DNA from: Piliocolobus tephrosceles
Lineage: Eukaryota > Chordata > Mammalia > Primates > Cercopithecidae
Assembly: GCF_002776525.5 (NCBI RefSeq)
Contig: NC_045441.1
Coordinates: 121,811,655 to 121,875,654, forward strand
DNA: 64,000 bases
Direction of reading: 5' to 3'
Position 1 is the first letter of the stretch. Each line of letters begins with the position of its first letter. Shown one piece after another: positions 23,707-34,020 of the stretch. The notes below the pieces were generated by a model. It saw only the letters and a list, made by a program, of their open reading frames with translations, was not told where the DNA came from and did not search any database. The position numbers and the translations under genes are program-made.

Positions 23707-24074
23707 ATATGGTTTGGCTCTGTGTCCCCACCCAAATCTCATCCTGAATTGTAATCCTCATAATCCCCACGTATCGAGGGAGGAGACTGGTGGGAGGTGA
23801 TTGGATCATGGGGGCAGTTTCCCCTGTGCTGTTCTCATGATAGTGAGTTCTCATGAGATTTGATGGCTTTACAAGTGTTTGACAGCTCCTCCTTCATGTG
23901 CACTCTCTCTCCTGCTGCCTTGTGAAGAAGATGCCAGCTTCCCTTTCTGCCATGATTGTAAGTTTCCTGAGGCCTCCCAAGCCATGTGGAACTGTGAGAT
24001 AATTAAACCTCTTCATTATAAATTACCCAGTCTTGGTTATTTCTTTATAGCAGTTTGAAAATGGACTAATAAAC
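23707..24074 (+). mobile_element. MST-type MaLR LTR
   Basis: A nearly complete LTR starting 'tgatatggtttggctctgtg' contains 'gatcatgggggcagtttccc', 'ctctctcctgctgccttgtg' and 'catgattgtaagtttcctga', and ends '...atggactaataaa'. The 'gctgccttgtgaagaagatg' segment distinguishes MST from THE1. Solo LTR. Confidence 0.9.
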
Positions 24075-24128
24075 AGTTTCTATAAGAATACTAGGAGCGT
24101 ATCTTGGGCAGCTGGGGCTGCTATGGCC

Positions 24129-24251
24129 CACTGGTAGGGGCTCATCCTATGAGTAAGGAAATTGAGATGTAGAGTTGTTGAATGCATGAAACTAGGCTGG
24201 AACTAGGACCCAATTCCCAAGCTGCTGCCGGTTCCACAGTCTCACAGACAC
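24129..24251 (+). repeat. Duplicated segment, copy 1 (MIR-like core)
   Basis: About 110 bp here recur at 25215-25339 at roughly 90 percent identity. Blocks of exact identity are 32 bp at 24171-24202 (beginning 'tagagttgttgaatgcatga'), 'ctaggacccaattcccaag' and 'ggttccacagtctcacag'. The core looks like a reversed MIR, but the closeness of the pair needs a later duplication. Confidence 0.85.
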
Positions 24252-24876
24252 AAGTTGGGAAGAGCGCAAAGTGATGTGCACACGTAAGGTGGCATTACCA
24301 TCAAGGGAAGTGAAAGCAGTAAGAGCTACAATGATTGGTCAGAGCAGTGAGGAAGAGAACAGGACTGTAAAGAGAGAGGAGCCAAAGACAGGCTTGATTA
24401 GAAACTCAGGTTGAATTTTGTGCTTGAGCCAGTACCTTGAATTCCAAGGTCAGAAGGCTTTGTGTGGATCTGAGGGGTCGTGGACATTTGCATTCCTGCT
24501 GCTTGCTGACCCAGCGGCTGGCCTGATTTCCATTTCTAACAGTGGCACTTGCTGTGGAGGTACAGTATATTATGGACTAATTAAGGCTGTTAATGATAGT
24601 GGCAATCCATTAAGTGATCAACGGTATTATTCTGATCTATCTTTGTCACCTCCTTTCATCAGGCCATTAAGGTGACAAGCTTCATAGAACATGCTAATCT
24701 CCCCTCTGTCAGTCCCTTGATGTTTTTTTCCCTGGAAGAGCTATGGACTCTCTGGGGATGAGTCATCCAAGGATACAGCTGAAGGACTGGACTCACCAAG
24801 CTCCTCCTCCACTCTCAGTCTGTTCCACTCAGAACACCTGGGCTCATGGGAAGTCTCTTTTGTATTCCCTCCCTGT
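24252..24876. other. Unique DNA with AT-rich, TAAT-motif block
   Basis: 24480-24680 is AT-rich and unique, with several homeodomain-type cores ('atggactaattaaggctg', 'gctgttaatgatag', 'ccattaagtgatcaacgg'). This resembles a conserved non-coding element more than a decayed transposon. An 85-codon frame (24418-24675) spans it but has no known domain. Confidence 0.4.
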
Positions 24877-25212
24877 TATGGACTGAATGTTTCTGGCTCC
24901 CTAAATTTCCTGTGTTGAAGCCCTAATCTCCAATGTGATGATATTTGGAGATGGGGCCTTTGGGAGGTGTTTAGGTTTAGATACGGTCATGAGAGCAGGG
25001 TCCCAGTGATGGAATTAGTGTCCTTATGAGAAGAGGAAGAGAGACCAGAGTGCTCTCTCTGCCCTGTGAGGACACAGTGAGAAGGTGGCCGTCTGCTAGC
25101 CAGCAAGAGGGCCCTTACCAGGAACCAGTCCTACTGATACCTTGCTCCTGGCCTTCCTAGCCCCCAGAACTTTGGGAAATCAATGCCTGTTGTTTAGACC
25201 AGTCAGTCTGAG
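24877..25212 (+). mobile_element. MLT1 (MaLR) LTR, 3' truncated
   Basis: 'gttatggactgaatgtttct', 'ggagatggggcctttggga', 'gtgtccttatgagaagagga', 'acagtgagaaggtggccgtc', 'cctgttgtttagaccagtca'. It stops abruptly where copy 2 of the duplicated segment starts. Confidence 0.85.
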
Positions 25213-25214
25213 CC

Positions 25215-25339
25215 CTACCGGTGGGTTCATCTTACGAAAGAGGAAATTGAGAGGTAGAGTTGTTGAATGCATGAAACTAGGCTGGACCTAGGACCCAATT
25301 CCCAAGCCACATGCTGGTTCCACAGTCTCACAGCCACAC
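25215..25339 (+). repeat. Duplicated segment, copy 2, abutting a minisatellite
   Basis: This matches 24129-24251. Its 3' end ('acagtctcacagccacacag') grades directly into the CA-rich minisatellite, whereas copy 1 leads into ordinary unique sequence. Confidence 0.85.
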
Positions 25340-26775
25340 AGCCACACATATGAACACACACTGTTATACACTCACAAACACATGCTATCATATACACATA
25401 CATACACTCACACATACACCAACATACACACACACACACAGTCACACACACACATATACATTCACAAACACACGTTGTCATACACTCACAAACACCCACA
25501 TGCTATCATATACACACACATGCACTCACACATACACCAACATACACACACAGTCACACACACACATATACATTCACAAACACATGCTGTCATACACTCA
25601 CACCCACATGCTATCATATACACACATATACACTCACACATACACTAACATACACACATACAGTCACACACATACATATACATTCACAAACACATGCCGT
25701 CATACACTCACAAACACCCACATGCTATCATGTACACACATATACACTCACACATACACCAACATACACACACAGTTACACACATACATATACATTCACA
25801 AACACACGCTGTCATACACTCACACCCACATGCTATCATGTACACACATATACACTCACACACTAACATACACACATACAGTCACACAAATACATATACA
25901 TTCACAAACACATGCTGTCATACACTCACAAACACCCACATGCTATCATATACACACATATACACTCACACATACACTAGCATACACACACATGCAGTCA
26001 TGCACATATATATTCACACATGCTGTCACACACTCACACCCACATGCTATCAAATACACATACATACACGCACACACACACAGTCACACATATACTCAAA
26101 TATACACTCACAAACACACACTGTCGTACACATTCACACTATCATATACACATATACATTCACAAATACACTCACTTATACACACAGTCACACATATACT
26201 CACATACACTCACAAACACACACTGTCGTTCACTCACACTATCATATACACATATATATACACTCACACATACACTCACAAACACACAGTCACACATATA
26301 CTCACACATACACTCACACACAGTCACACATATACTCACACACACACATGCAATTACACACATACATATACACTCACAAACACTATCATGTACACACATA
26401 TACACTCACACACAGTCACAAACACACACATACACTCAAAATATACACTCATAAACACACTATCATATACACACATACACTCACACACACATCCACATTC
26501 TCCCATATATTCTCACGAACACACACTGTCATATACTCACACACTTACATACACATTCACACAGTCACATATATACTCACATAAACACTCATGAACACAC
26601 AGTCATACACCCACAAACACACATACACTCACATACACAGTCACATATATACTCACATATACACTCATGCACACACACAAACTCACAAATTCAGTGTCAT
26701 ATACACACATATGCATTCACATATACACTCACATACACCATGTCACACACACATATGCATCCACTTAACACACTC
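25340..26775. repeat. CA-rich minisatellite with higher-order units
   Basis: About 1.4 kb of (CA)-rich DNA is organised in long units. Six consecutive copies begin with 'acatgctatcat' at 25380, 25498, 25606, 25720, 25828 and 25938, and a diverged one begins at 26042. Lengths are 118, 108, 114, 108, 110 and 104 bp. Long units end 'ctcacaaacaccc' and short ones end 'ctcacaccc', alternating, so the true repeat is a dimer of about 226, 222 and 214 bp. From about 26086 a related ~105-bp motif with 'aacacacactgtcgt' takes over and decays. A 427-codon Thr/His/Tyr-rich open frame (25311-26594) exists only because the repeat lacks in-frame stops. It is not called as a gene. Confidence 0.95.
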
Positions 26776-26789
26776 ACACTTCATATATG

Positions 26790-27239
26790 TCCTTCTAAGC
26801 ACAGATATGCTTTCCATTTCTGACAGTATCAATAATTCCTGGTTAGTGAGACCAGTGACTTACAGAACCTTCCTCTTTTCCAACTCTTACCAATTTTTCA
26901 GTGACATGAAATATAGAATTTGGCCATTTCCCATGGGGCTTCAGCCAAGGGACATCACTAAGAGCTGTATCTCAGCTTTCCTCTGCCTTCATACTCTCAA
27001 CAGTAATGCTGCTCAGTATCCCCAATGATCCCTAATGAGGGGGCTCCTCCACCCAATGCTTTTTACCATTTCGGGGTAATTAAAGCAGAAGCGTTCAAGG
27101 TTTCAGTCCCCATGTTCCCTCCTCAATCCAGCTACAGAGGGGAAATACTGGTCTGATTGGGCTGTGTTCCATAACGCTGACTGGGTCACACTACTCGTGG
27201 GCAAGATCTCCATGCATTAATATCTCCATGCAGTCTGCA
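26790..27239. other. Unique DNA, no gene seen
   Basis: No coding or repeat assignment is made. The tail of the minisatellite open frames ends here. Confidence 0.4.
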
Positions 27240-27292
27240 TCTCATGATTAGACTGGGGTTCTGGAATGCATAACCCCAGTCTAATCATGAGA
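27240..27292. repeat. Perfect inverted repeat, 21-bp arms
   Basis: The left arm 27240-27260 is 't' plus 'ctcatgattagactggggtt'. The right arm 27272-27292 is its exact reverse complement. The loop is 11 nt ('ctggaatgcat'). The right arm forms the beginning of the LINE 3' end at 27272-27690. Confidence 0.97.
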
Positions 27293-27690
27293 ATCCACAA
27301 AACAGACCCAAATTGAGAGGGATTCTACAAAATACATGACCAGCACTCTTCTAAGGTGTCAAGGTCATGAAAAACAAGACTGGAAAGCCATCACAGACTG
27401 GAGGAGACTAAGAAGACCTGACAACTAAATGCCACGTGGGACCCTGGAGGGGACCGGAAACAGTAGTAGAAGAGCTGGTGACAATCTGAATGAAGTCTGT
27501 AATTTGGGTAACGGTATTGTACCAACGTTAATTCCCCTCCTCTGCCAATGTGATGAGGGGTATGTAAAAGGTTAACATTAGGGGAGGCTGGTGAAGAATA
27601 TACAGGAACTCCCTACTATCTTGACAACTTTTCTGTAAATGTAAGGTTCTTTCCAACTAAAACATTTAACTTTAAAAAAAAAAAAGAAAA
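27272..27690 (+). mobile_element. L1 3' end (old L1M-type UTR)
   Basis: Motifs run from 'ctaatcatgagaatccacaa' and 'caaggtcatgaaaaacaaga' to 'gactggaggagactaagaag', 'gtaccaacgttaattcccct', 'taacattaggggaggctgg' and 'acttttctgtaaatgtaagg'. They end in an A-rich tail. This is the order of an old L1 3' UTR in sense orientation. Confidence 0.75.
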
Positions 27691-28139
27691 AAGCCAGGCC
27701 CAGGCTATATTACAACGTTCACTGAGAACATGCTGCTAGCACGGACCTGGCGGTGAGTTGCTCAGGGAAGGTATGCACTGTAGTCATGCACTTGCTGGTA
27801 CTGTTTATTAGGTGCAGACATGCCAAATAAGAACTGAGTTACAAGCATCCAAATCAATGACATTTTAATAAATAGCTTACATATATATATGCACACACAC
27901 ACAGATGGCAATAAGAGATTTATTCTAAGATCTGTGCAAAAACGAGTTTGCCTAGCAAAACAAATTAACATGTTGGGTTTTAAACTATTGATATTTGGCG
28001 TATAACTCATTGGAGTTTTGTTTTTTCTATTACAGCCATAAAAATCATTTTTGGATAAAATTCGAATCACCTCTGCAGAGAGAAAAGACCTGGATCCCAC
28101 AGAACAGTTAGAGAACCACTAGTGCATAAACAAGCATCA
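27691..28139. other. AT-rich DNA, no gene seen
   Basis: A short (TA)(CA) tract lies at about 27880-27903. A 112-codon minus frame (27762-28100) has no recognisable domain. Confidence 0.4.
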
Positions 28140-28255
28140 CACACCAACTGTCATTTTATAGATGGGAGTCCAGACAGGCTTAATCGAGGTCACACAGCAA
28201 GTTAGGATGAGAACCTAGGTCCCCTGGCTTCTGTTTCTGAGCTCTCTGCACCAGA
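28140..28255 (-). mobile_element. MIR SINE fragment, antisense
   Basis: 'cattttatagatgggagtcc', 'aatcgaggtcacacagcaag' and 'gagaacctaggtcccctggc' follow reversed MIR. Confidence 0.75.
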
Positions 28256-28799
28256 CGGGTCAAGGACAGCCCCAGCAATGGAGCCTGAATCCCCGGACAG
28301 CCTGGTACATCACTGCAAAACAGGAAAGGCCAGGTTGGCTGGGGCAGCCGAGGGCACACGGTCCCACAGCTCATGCAGATAGGGCTGGTCAGGAAGAACA
28401 CAATGGCAATTCTGAAAAGCAAGTGGCAGGCAGCAGCTCTCTAAGGAGGCCGCCACAGTCCACAGGAGGGATTGGATGGGGGATAGGGTGTGAGGCTGGT
28501 GAGTGAAAGACCACCTCCAAGAGCATGGAAGAAAACTCCAGGCCTCTGCAAGATAAGGGAGCAGAGGTGACAACACCTAGGTCCAGCTGCTCTATTGAGC
28601 TGCCTTTGTTGAAGGACTGAGTTAAACAGCAGATTGTGCCAAGGCTGCCACTTCCTGCCATTCATACCACCCCAAAGAATCCTTCCCTGAGCATCATGCA
28701 GTTTTCCTTTCTAGATAACTGTTATTCATGGGTGAGATTATCTGGCTCGTTTGTTTAGCTGTTTAGTGTCTGCTCTCCCGCATTCGAACATCAGCAACT
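28256..28799. other. Unique DNA, no gene seen
   Basis: Four overlapping minus-strand frames of 74-90 codons in different phases cover 28180-28665. Their overlap in different frames and lack of domains argue against coding. Confidence 0.4.
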
Positions 28800-28885
28800 T
28801 GTTTCCTTCAAGGCTGAATCCCAGCCCATAGAGTAGTGCTTGGCACATAGTAGGCACTCAATAAATAGCGATTATATAGATGAGT
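28800..28885 (+). mobile_element. L2 3'-end fragment
   Basis: 'gcttggcacatagtaggcac' then 'tcaataaatagcg' and 'gatgagtaaatgg' is the conserved 3' terminus of L2. Confidence 0.75.
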
Positions 28886-29439
28886 AAATGGACTCTTCCC
28901 ACACCCGACGTGTCTCTGACCTTGTATTTTTCTACATCAGAGATATTCCTAGATGCATCTCAGAGTCTGTTTGTCAAGAAGCAGAGGCTTTGATGGAAAA
29001 GTGCTTTGCTGAGAACATTTCAGGCAGCATTTTTCTTCTGCTTCATTTTCTCTTCCTAATGTGTGACAGGATGGCACCACCGGCTGCAAGCCATCCTGAG
29101 ACCATGCTGCTTCCCTCCCGGGACTGTCACATCCACCGCATCTGGTTTACAAGCCAAACACTGATATCCTGTCCTTGGGTAAACCCTAACATTCCTGTCA
29201 GATGGTTTCGCTGTCTTAGGAATTCAGCACTTAGAAGGATATTGAAAGTATAGCCCAAGGCTAAAAGAGACTCGGAATTTCCTACATTGAATTGGGGACT
29301 TCAGCATCACAGACAGATGTTTTTGGCATAGTGTACTTGGTGCAGCCCTCATAAACAAGCATCACACACAAACTGTCAGAGTTCTAAGTCCCTGCTATTT
29401 ATGACCTTGGGCATAGGAACTGCCATCTTTCCTCCAGAT
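28886..29439. other. Unique DNA with a 121-codon frame
   Basis: An open frame runs 28888-29253 (+). It starts inside the L2 tail, has no signal peptide or domain that I recognise, and no splice or promoter context. It is described for completeness but not called as a gene. Confidence 0.4.
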
Positions 29440-31170
29440 TAAGAATGAAAGAAAGACACTCAAGAATAATGAAATAAGGGACTCGCCTTACCAGATTTCA
29501 AGATTTATTAGGTAGATCCATATTCTTGATACAGAAGTGACTTTTGGGTCACTGGCGATAGGATTAATTTAAATAAATGGTGCCAAGACAATTGTCTATC
29601 CACACAAATGGGATACCCAGGGAAATATGTGAATCACTACTCTTACATCACATAAAAATCAATTCCAGGTGCCTTGAAGACTTAAATACAAAAAGTCAAA
29701 ATTTTTAAAACATTTAGAAGATAAGATAGAGGAGTATTTTTACAAACTCAAAATCAGAAAGAGATTTTTAAAACACAAAAAGAAAAGATTGATACATGTT
29801 GACTACTCTAAAATCAAGAACTTCTGTTCAAAAAGGAAGAAGAATTTTGAGGTATCAAAAGATACCATTAAATAAGTAAATAGCAACTGGAGAAAACATT
29901 GAAAAGATATTTAATCACCCAAGGATTAGTATCTAGAACACAGAAATAATTCTTAAAAATCAAAGAAGCCCGGGCGCGGTGGCTCAAGCCTGTAATCCCA
30001 GCACTTTGGGAGGCCCAGAAGGTCGGATCACGAGATCAGGAGATCAAGACCATCCTGGCTAACACGGTGAAACCCCGTCTCTACAAAAAAATACAAAAAA
30101 CTAGCCGGGCGAGGTGGCGGGCGCCTGTAGTCCCAGCTACTCAGGAGGCTGAGGCAGGAGAATGGCGGAGACGGAGCTTGCAGTGAGCTGAGATCTGGCC
30201 ACTGCCCTCCAGCCTGGGCAACAGAGCGAGACTCCACCTCAAAAAAAAAAGAAGTCAAAGAAAAGACAAAACCCAAAAGAAAAAGAGCAAAAGGTATGAG
30301 AAAGGATGCCACTAAAGAGAGGAAATACGAACAACAAAACTAAAGAGAGGAAATATGAAGAGAAGGCCAATTTCATTAATAGTCAGGAGAATATAAATTA
30401 GGAGCATAATATCATACTCACTATATTGGCAAAAATTAAGAAACTCAAGAGTAACAAGTGGTGGTGAGGATGTGGAGTCACGGGGATTCTTATGTCAGAA
30501 GTATAAGTATAATTATTTTGTCAGGAGTATATTCAGGCATTTTGGAAAATAATATGGAAACACCTTGAAAGTTAAAATTGCATCTACCATAGGGTGAGTG
30601 ATTCCACTCCAGGTACACATCCTAGAGAAATTCTCACACATGTGTACCCAGAGTCATATGCAAGATATCCACAACCATAATGTTCCCATCAAAAGCCTGA
30701 AACAACCGACATGCCCATCAGTGAGAGAGTGCATAGTAAGTCTGGTATCTTCACACAATGGAAAATTAGGTGACGGTGAAAAGTGAATGTAGATATAGAC
30801 ACAAGGATAATCTTAGAAACATAATGTTGAATAAAAAGCAAGTTTCAAAGGACTATCATCAATATGTCTTTTTTAAACTCAAAATCAAGCAGAATGAAAC
30901 AACATATTGCTTAATAATTCACACAGATGAGGAGGTGAAATGGTATTTTAAAAGTTCAGGGAATGATAAACATAAAATTCAAAATAATGGTTGTTTTCAT
31001 GCAAGAGCAGGGCCATGGAATCTGCTGGGGGAGGACAATGCAGACAGCATCTATCTTATTGGTAAAACTCTGATTTTTAATTTGGGTGGTGGCTTCAGCA
31101 GTGTGTGCTTCATTAGTATGCTTTATTTGTTACATTGTTATATAGACTCTACATATACTTATCAATAAAT
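29440..31170 (+). mobile_element. Old L1 (ORF2 3' part and 3' UTR), split by AluY
   Basis: A-rich sense L1 text runs over about 1.7 kb. Landmarks include 'ttaggtagatccatattctt', 'caattccaggtgccttgaag', 'gtggtgaggatgtggagtca', 'gattccactccaggtacaca', 'tgcccatcagtgagagagtg' and 'agacacaaggataatcttag'. Many stops and indels show it is dead. AluY sits inside it at 29968-30250. Confidence 0.8.
29968..30250 (+). mobile_element. AluY, Old World monkey type, internally deleted
   Basis: It starts 'gcccgggcgcggtggctcaa' and contains 'actagccgggcgaggtggcg' and 'gagatctggccactg' (a variant of 'gagatccggccactg'). The usual segment after 'caggagaatggcg' is missing about a dozen bases before 'gagacggagcttgcag'. 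'tcaaagaa' on both sides is the target-site duplication. Confidence 0.93.
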
Positions 31171-31334
31171 TTATTAAATATTATATACTGAAATTTAAAA
31201 TACTAAGAAAGAATGTGAGGGAAAGCCATCCTGGTCCCAAATCTCATTATCTTCCCTGAAATACATTTGCCCTTTGGGGGCATGTTGAGATTGATTAAGG
31301 CCAGATCAAATCAAATTATAAAATCATTATTATT

Positions 31335-31440
31335 CATTCATTTACCAAAAATTATGGAGCATCTACCATGTGCCTGCCCTGAGGACTGGTCTTTCAGCAG
31401 GACAAACTTGGCTCTTGCTCTCACTTTGACAGAGCTAAGA
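31335..31440 (+). repeat. Ancient dispersed repeat fragment
   Basis: 'tatggagcatctaccatgtg' then 'cctgccctgaggactggtct' matches the start of the old repeat family seen at 4366-4640. Confidence 0.45.
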
Positions 31441-31676
31441 CTCTAGGAGCTAACCTGAGTCCTGGAGAATGTCTCCTTCCTTCACTTCCTCTTGGACAAG
31501 TAATCTCCATTTCCTTTCCCACAGTGCTGCTGTCTTCTGAGAAGAGGCAGTGGACAAGGGACAAGGACCTGTCTTGGGAGGAGCTTTCAATACAATCTCT
31601 TCTGGGGTCTAGAATCTGCCTCCCAAACAAATCTTACTTTGTAATTAGACTTTCTTTGGCCACTAGACTGTCCCCC

Positions 31677-32041
31677 TTATATGGTTTGGCTATGTCCCAA
31701 CCCAAATCTCATTCTGAATTGTAGCTCCCATAATTCCCAAGTATCATGGGAGGGACCCAGTGGGAGGTAACTGAATCTTGGGGGTAGGTCTTTCCCATGC
31801 TGTTTTTGTGATAGTGAATAAGTTTCACAAGATGTGATGGTTTTATACAGGGGAGTTCCCCTGAGCATGTTCTCTCTTGCTTGCCGCCATGTAAGATATG
31901 ACTTTGCTTCTCCTTCATCTTCTGCCATGATTGTGAGGCCTCCCCAGCCATGTGGAACAGTGAGTTCATTAAACCTCTTCCCTTTGTAAATTACCCATTC
32001 TCAGCTTTGTCTTTATTAGCAGAATGAGAACAGACTAATAC
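31677..32041 (+). mobile_element. THE1 LTR (MaLR), solo
   Basis: 'tatggtttggctatgtccca', 'gtagctcccataattcccaa', 'gtaggtctttcccatgctgt', 'cttgccgccatgtaagatat' and 'gagaacagactaatac' are THE1 landmarks in order. The first two bases are missing or mutated. A related THE1 LTR lies at 38856-39200. Confidence 0.93.
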
Positions 32042-33304
32042 GCCCCCCAAGTAATTAAAGCCTGTAGGCCTTTCTGTACACCTGGCTGATGCCATCTGCT
32101 TAGACCGCAACAGTCTGAATTTGGATCCTGGCACCATGATTGAAATGTGAATGTAAATGGCTTGGAGCTCTGTTTTACACGAGCGTTGGTGTGAAGCTTG
32201 TGTCCCGCCCTATCCTTCTCAACACCCTGGTGTGTTTAAGTGACTTGCTCACTCCTAAACACATGGTCTCCCTTGGCGTGCCAGGGCCCTCGATCCCTGC
32301 TTGCTTGCCACATGCTATCAGAGTCTGACCACACCTGGCCAGTCCTATATAAAGGGGAAGTGGTGACTGATGACCTTGCTCTGCCCCAGCTGCTGCTGTG
32401 AAACCTTCCTGGAAGACACTGACAGAAGCTCTAGCCCTCCCTTGTGCTGAAAAGAAAGGCTCTAGCCCTCTAAGGGTGGTGACTATAGGAACAACAGCTC
32501 ACCCTTTCTGTCAGCTGAGCCATCCCCAGCTTGGAGAGGTGAGATGCCACCTCTGCTAACTTCCTTTTTTGGCTAGGAATATCCATTTTCTTCCTCATTG
32601 AGTCTGAGGAGGTAGCACTAGAAAAGCCTACTTGTGCTTTTATCACTTGGATCTCTGGGTAAATTCTTACTCACCCAGAGACAAAAAGAACCTGCTCTAA
32701 GCTGCAACTTAGATGCAAAAATTAGGTATTAAGCAGGCATAGAGAAGACTGAAATATGGGTCTGTCCGAGAAGATGGTGGAAGGGGATTGCAAGTAGAGA
32801 CTGACAGCCCCCAAAACTCAGAGAGACTCCCAGACAAGTCAATCAGAAGTGCCCAGGGTAACTTTCCCATAAGATTTTCTGCCACAATGGAAATGCTCTA
32901 TGATTTTATGTCCAATATGGTAGCCATGTGTGTCTCTGGAGCACCTGAAATGTAGTTAGTATGACCAGGAAACCGAGTTTCTAATTTTGCTTGATTTGAA
33001 TTAATTTGAGTCTGAAGAGCCACATATGTATTACTGTATTAGACAGAAAGCTCTAGAAAAACGCTAAACTAAACTGAAAAAAAAAAAAAAATGAGGGTTG
33101 TCAGTGAGGGATAACCACCACCAGAGGCTTTCAGCAGGTTCTGAGCCAAGTTTAGAAACTTTGCATGGGCCAGGCTTCAGCAGGCCAGGGAAAGTGGAGT
33201 TTCTACCTGAAGCTAAGGGGAAATCCAGCTCCATCTCCACAAAAATAGTATTTTCTAGGTACTGAGAGAAGAGGTTAAAGATAAATGTAAAGAAGCCATC
33301 ACTT
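32042..33304. other. Unique DNA with a TATA-like site
   Basis: 'agtcctatataaaggggaag' at about 32341-32360 is a good TATA-box match in GC-richer flanks. It could be a promoter or a U3/R junction of an unrecognised LTR. No coding exon follows that I can identify. A short segment at about 32508-32546 recurs at 33723-33762. Confidence 0.4.
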
Positions 33305-33610
33305 GCCGGGCACGGTGGCTCAAGCCTGTAATCCCAGCACTTTGGGAGGCCGAGATGGGCGGATCACGAGGTCAGGAGATCGAGACCATCCTGGCTAACA
33401 TGGTGAAACCCCGTCTCTACAAAAAAATACAAAAAACTAGCCGGGCGAGGTGGCGGGCGCCTGTAGTCCCAGCTACTCGGGAGGCTGAGGCAGGAGAATG
33501 ACATGAACCCGGGAGGCGGAGCATGCAGTGAGCTGAGATCCGGCCAGTGCACCCCCCGCCTGGGCGACAGGGCGGGACTCCTACTCCCAAAAAAAAAAAA
33601 AAAAAAAAAA
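33305..33610 (+). mobile_element. AluY, Old World monkey type, full length
   Basis: It starts 'gccgggcacggtggctcaag', has 'actagccgggcgaggtggcg' and 'gagatccggccagtg', and ends in an A21 tail. The target-site duplication 'gaagccatcact' is present before (33292-33303) and after (33611-33622). Confidence 0.96.
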
Positions 33611-33622
33611 GAAGCCATCACT

Positions 33623-34020
33623 GTGTTGTTTATTGTAACCCAAACACTGGAAGTAATAGGATCAATCCAGTAAAGACTGCTGGGCATATATGATAAAACA
33701 TTACATGAACATTAAAAATCCTCCTGTCAACTGAGCCATCCCCAACCTGGAAAGGTGAAATGATTTGATCACATAAGTGAAAGAGTAGAACATAATATAT
33801 ATACAATATATATATGTATATATATATAATGATCAAAATTTCATGGAGGTAAATACACTATATATACATGTACAGAAAACAGCTTAGAATGGAATATACT
33901 AAACTATCATCAGGAGTCATTTCTAGGTGGTAAAATTTTGAATACTTTCACTTCTTTTTTTATATTTTTATATATTCCAAATTTTCTGTAATGGTCATTT
34001 GTTATTTTATAACAAAAAAA
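33623..34020 (+). mobile_element. Probable LINE 3' tail (old L1), AT-rich
   Basis: 'tcatttctaggtggtaaaat' then 'tatattccaaattttctgta' and 'atggtcatttgttattttat' resembles a widespread L1-type 3' UTR end in sense orientation. A (TA)n run lies at 33796-33830. A comparable tail is at 59555-59690. Confidence 0.5.

Noticed and set aside
25380..26100. CRISPR-like pattern of regular repeats
   Set aside because: The units are contiguous tandem repeats with no unique spacers between them, in a primate nuclear context.
25311..26594. 427-codon open frame, Thr/His/Tyr-rich
   Set aside because: It lies wholly in the CA-rich minisatellite. The plus strand stays open in more than one frame because the repeat lacks stop triplets, and the translation is only low-complexity repeat.
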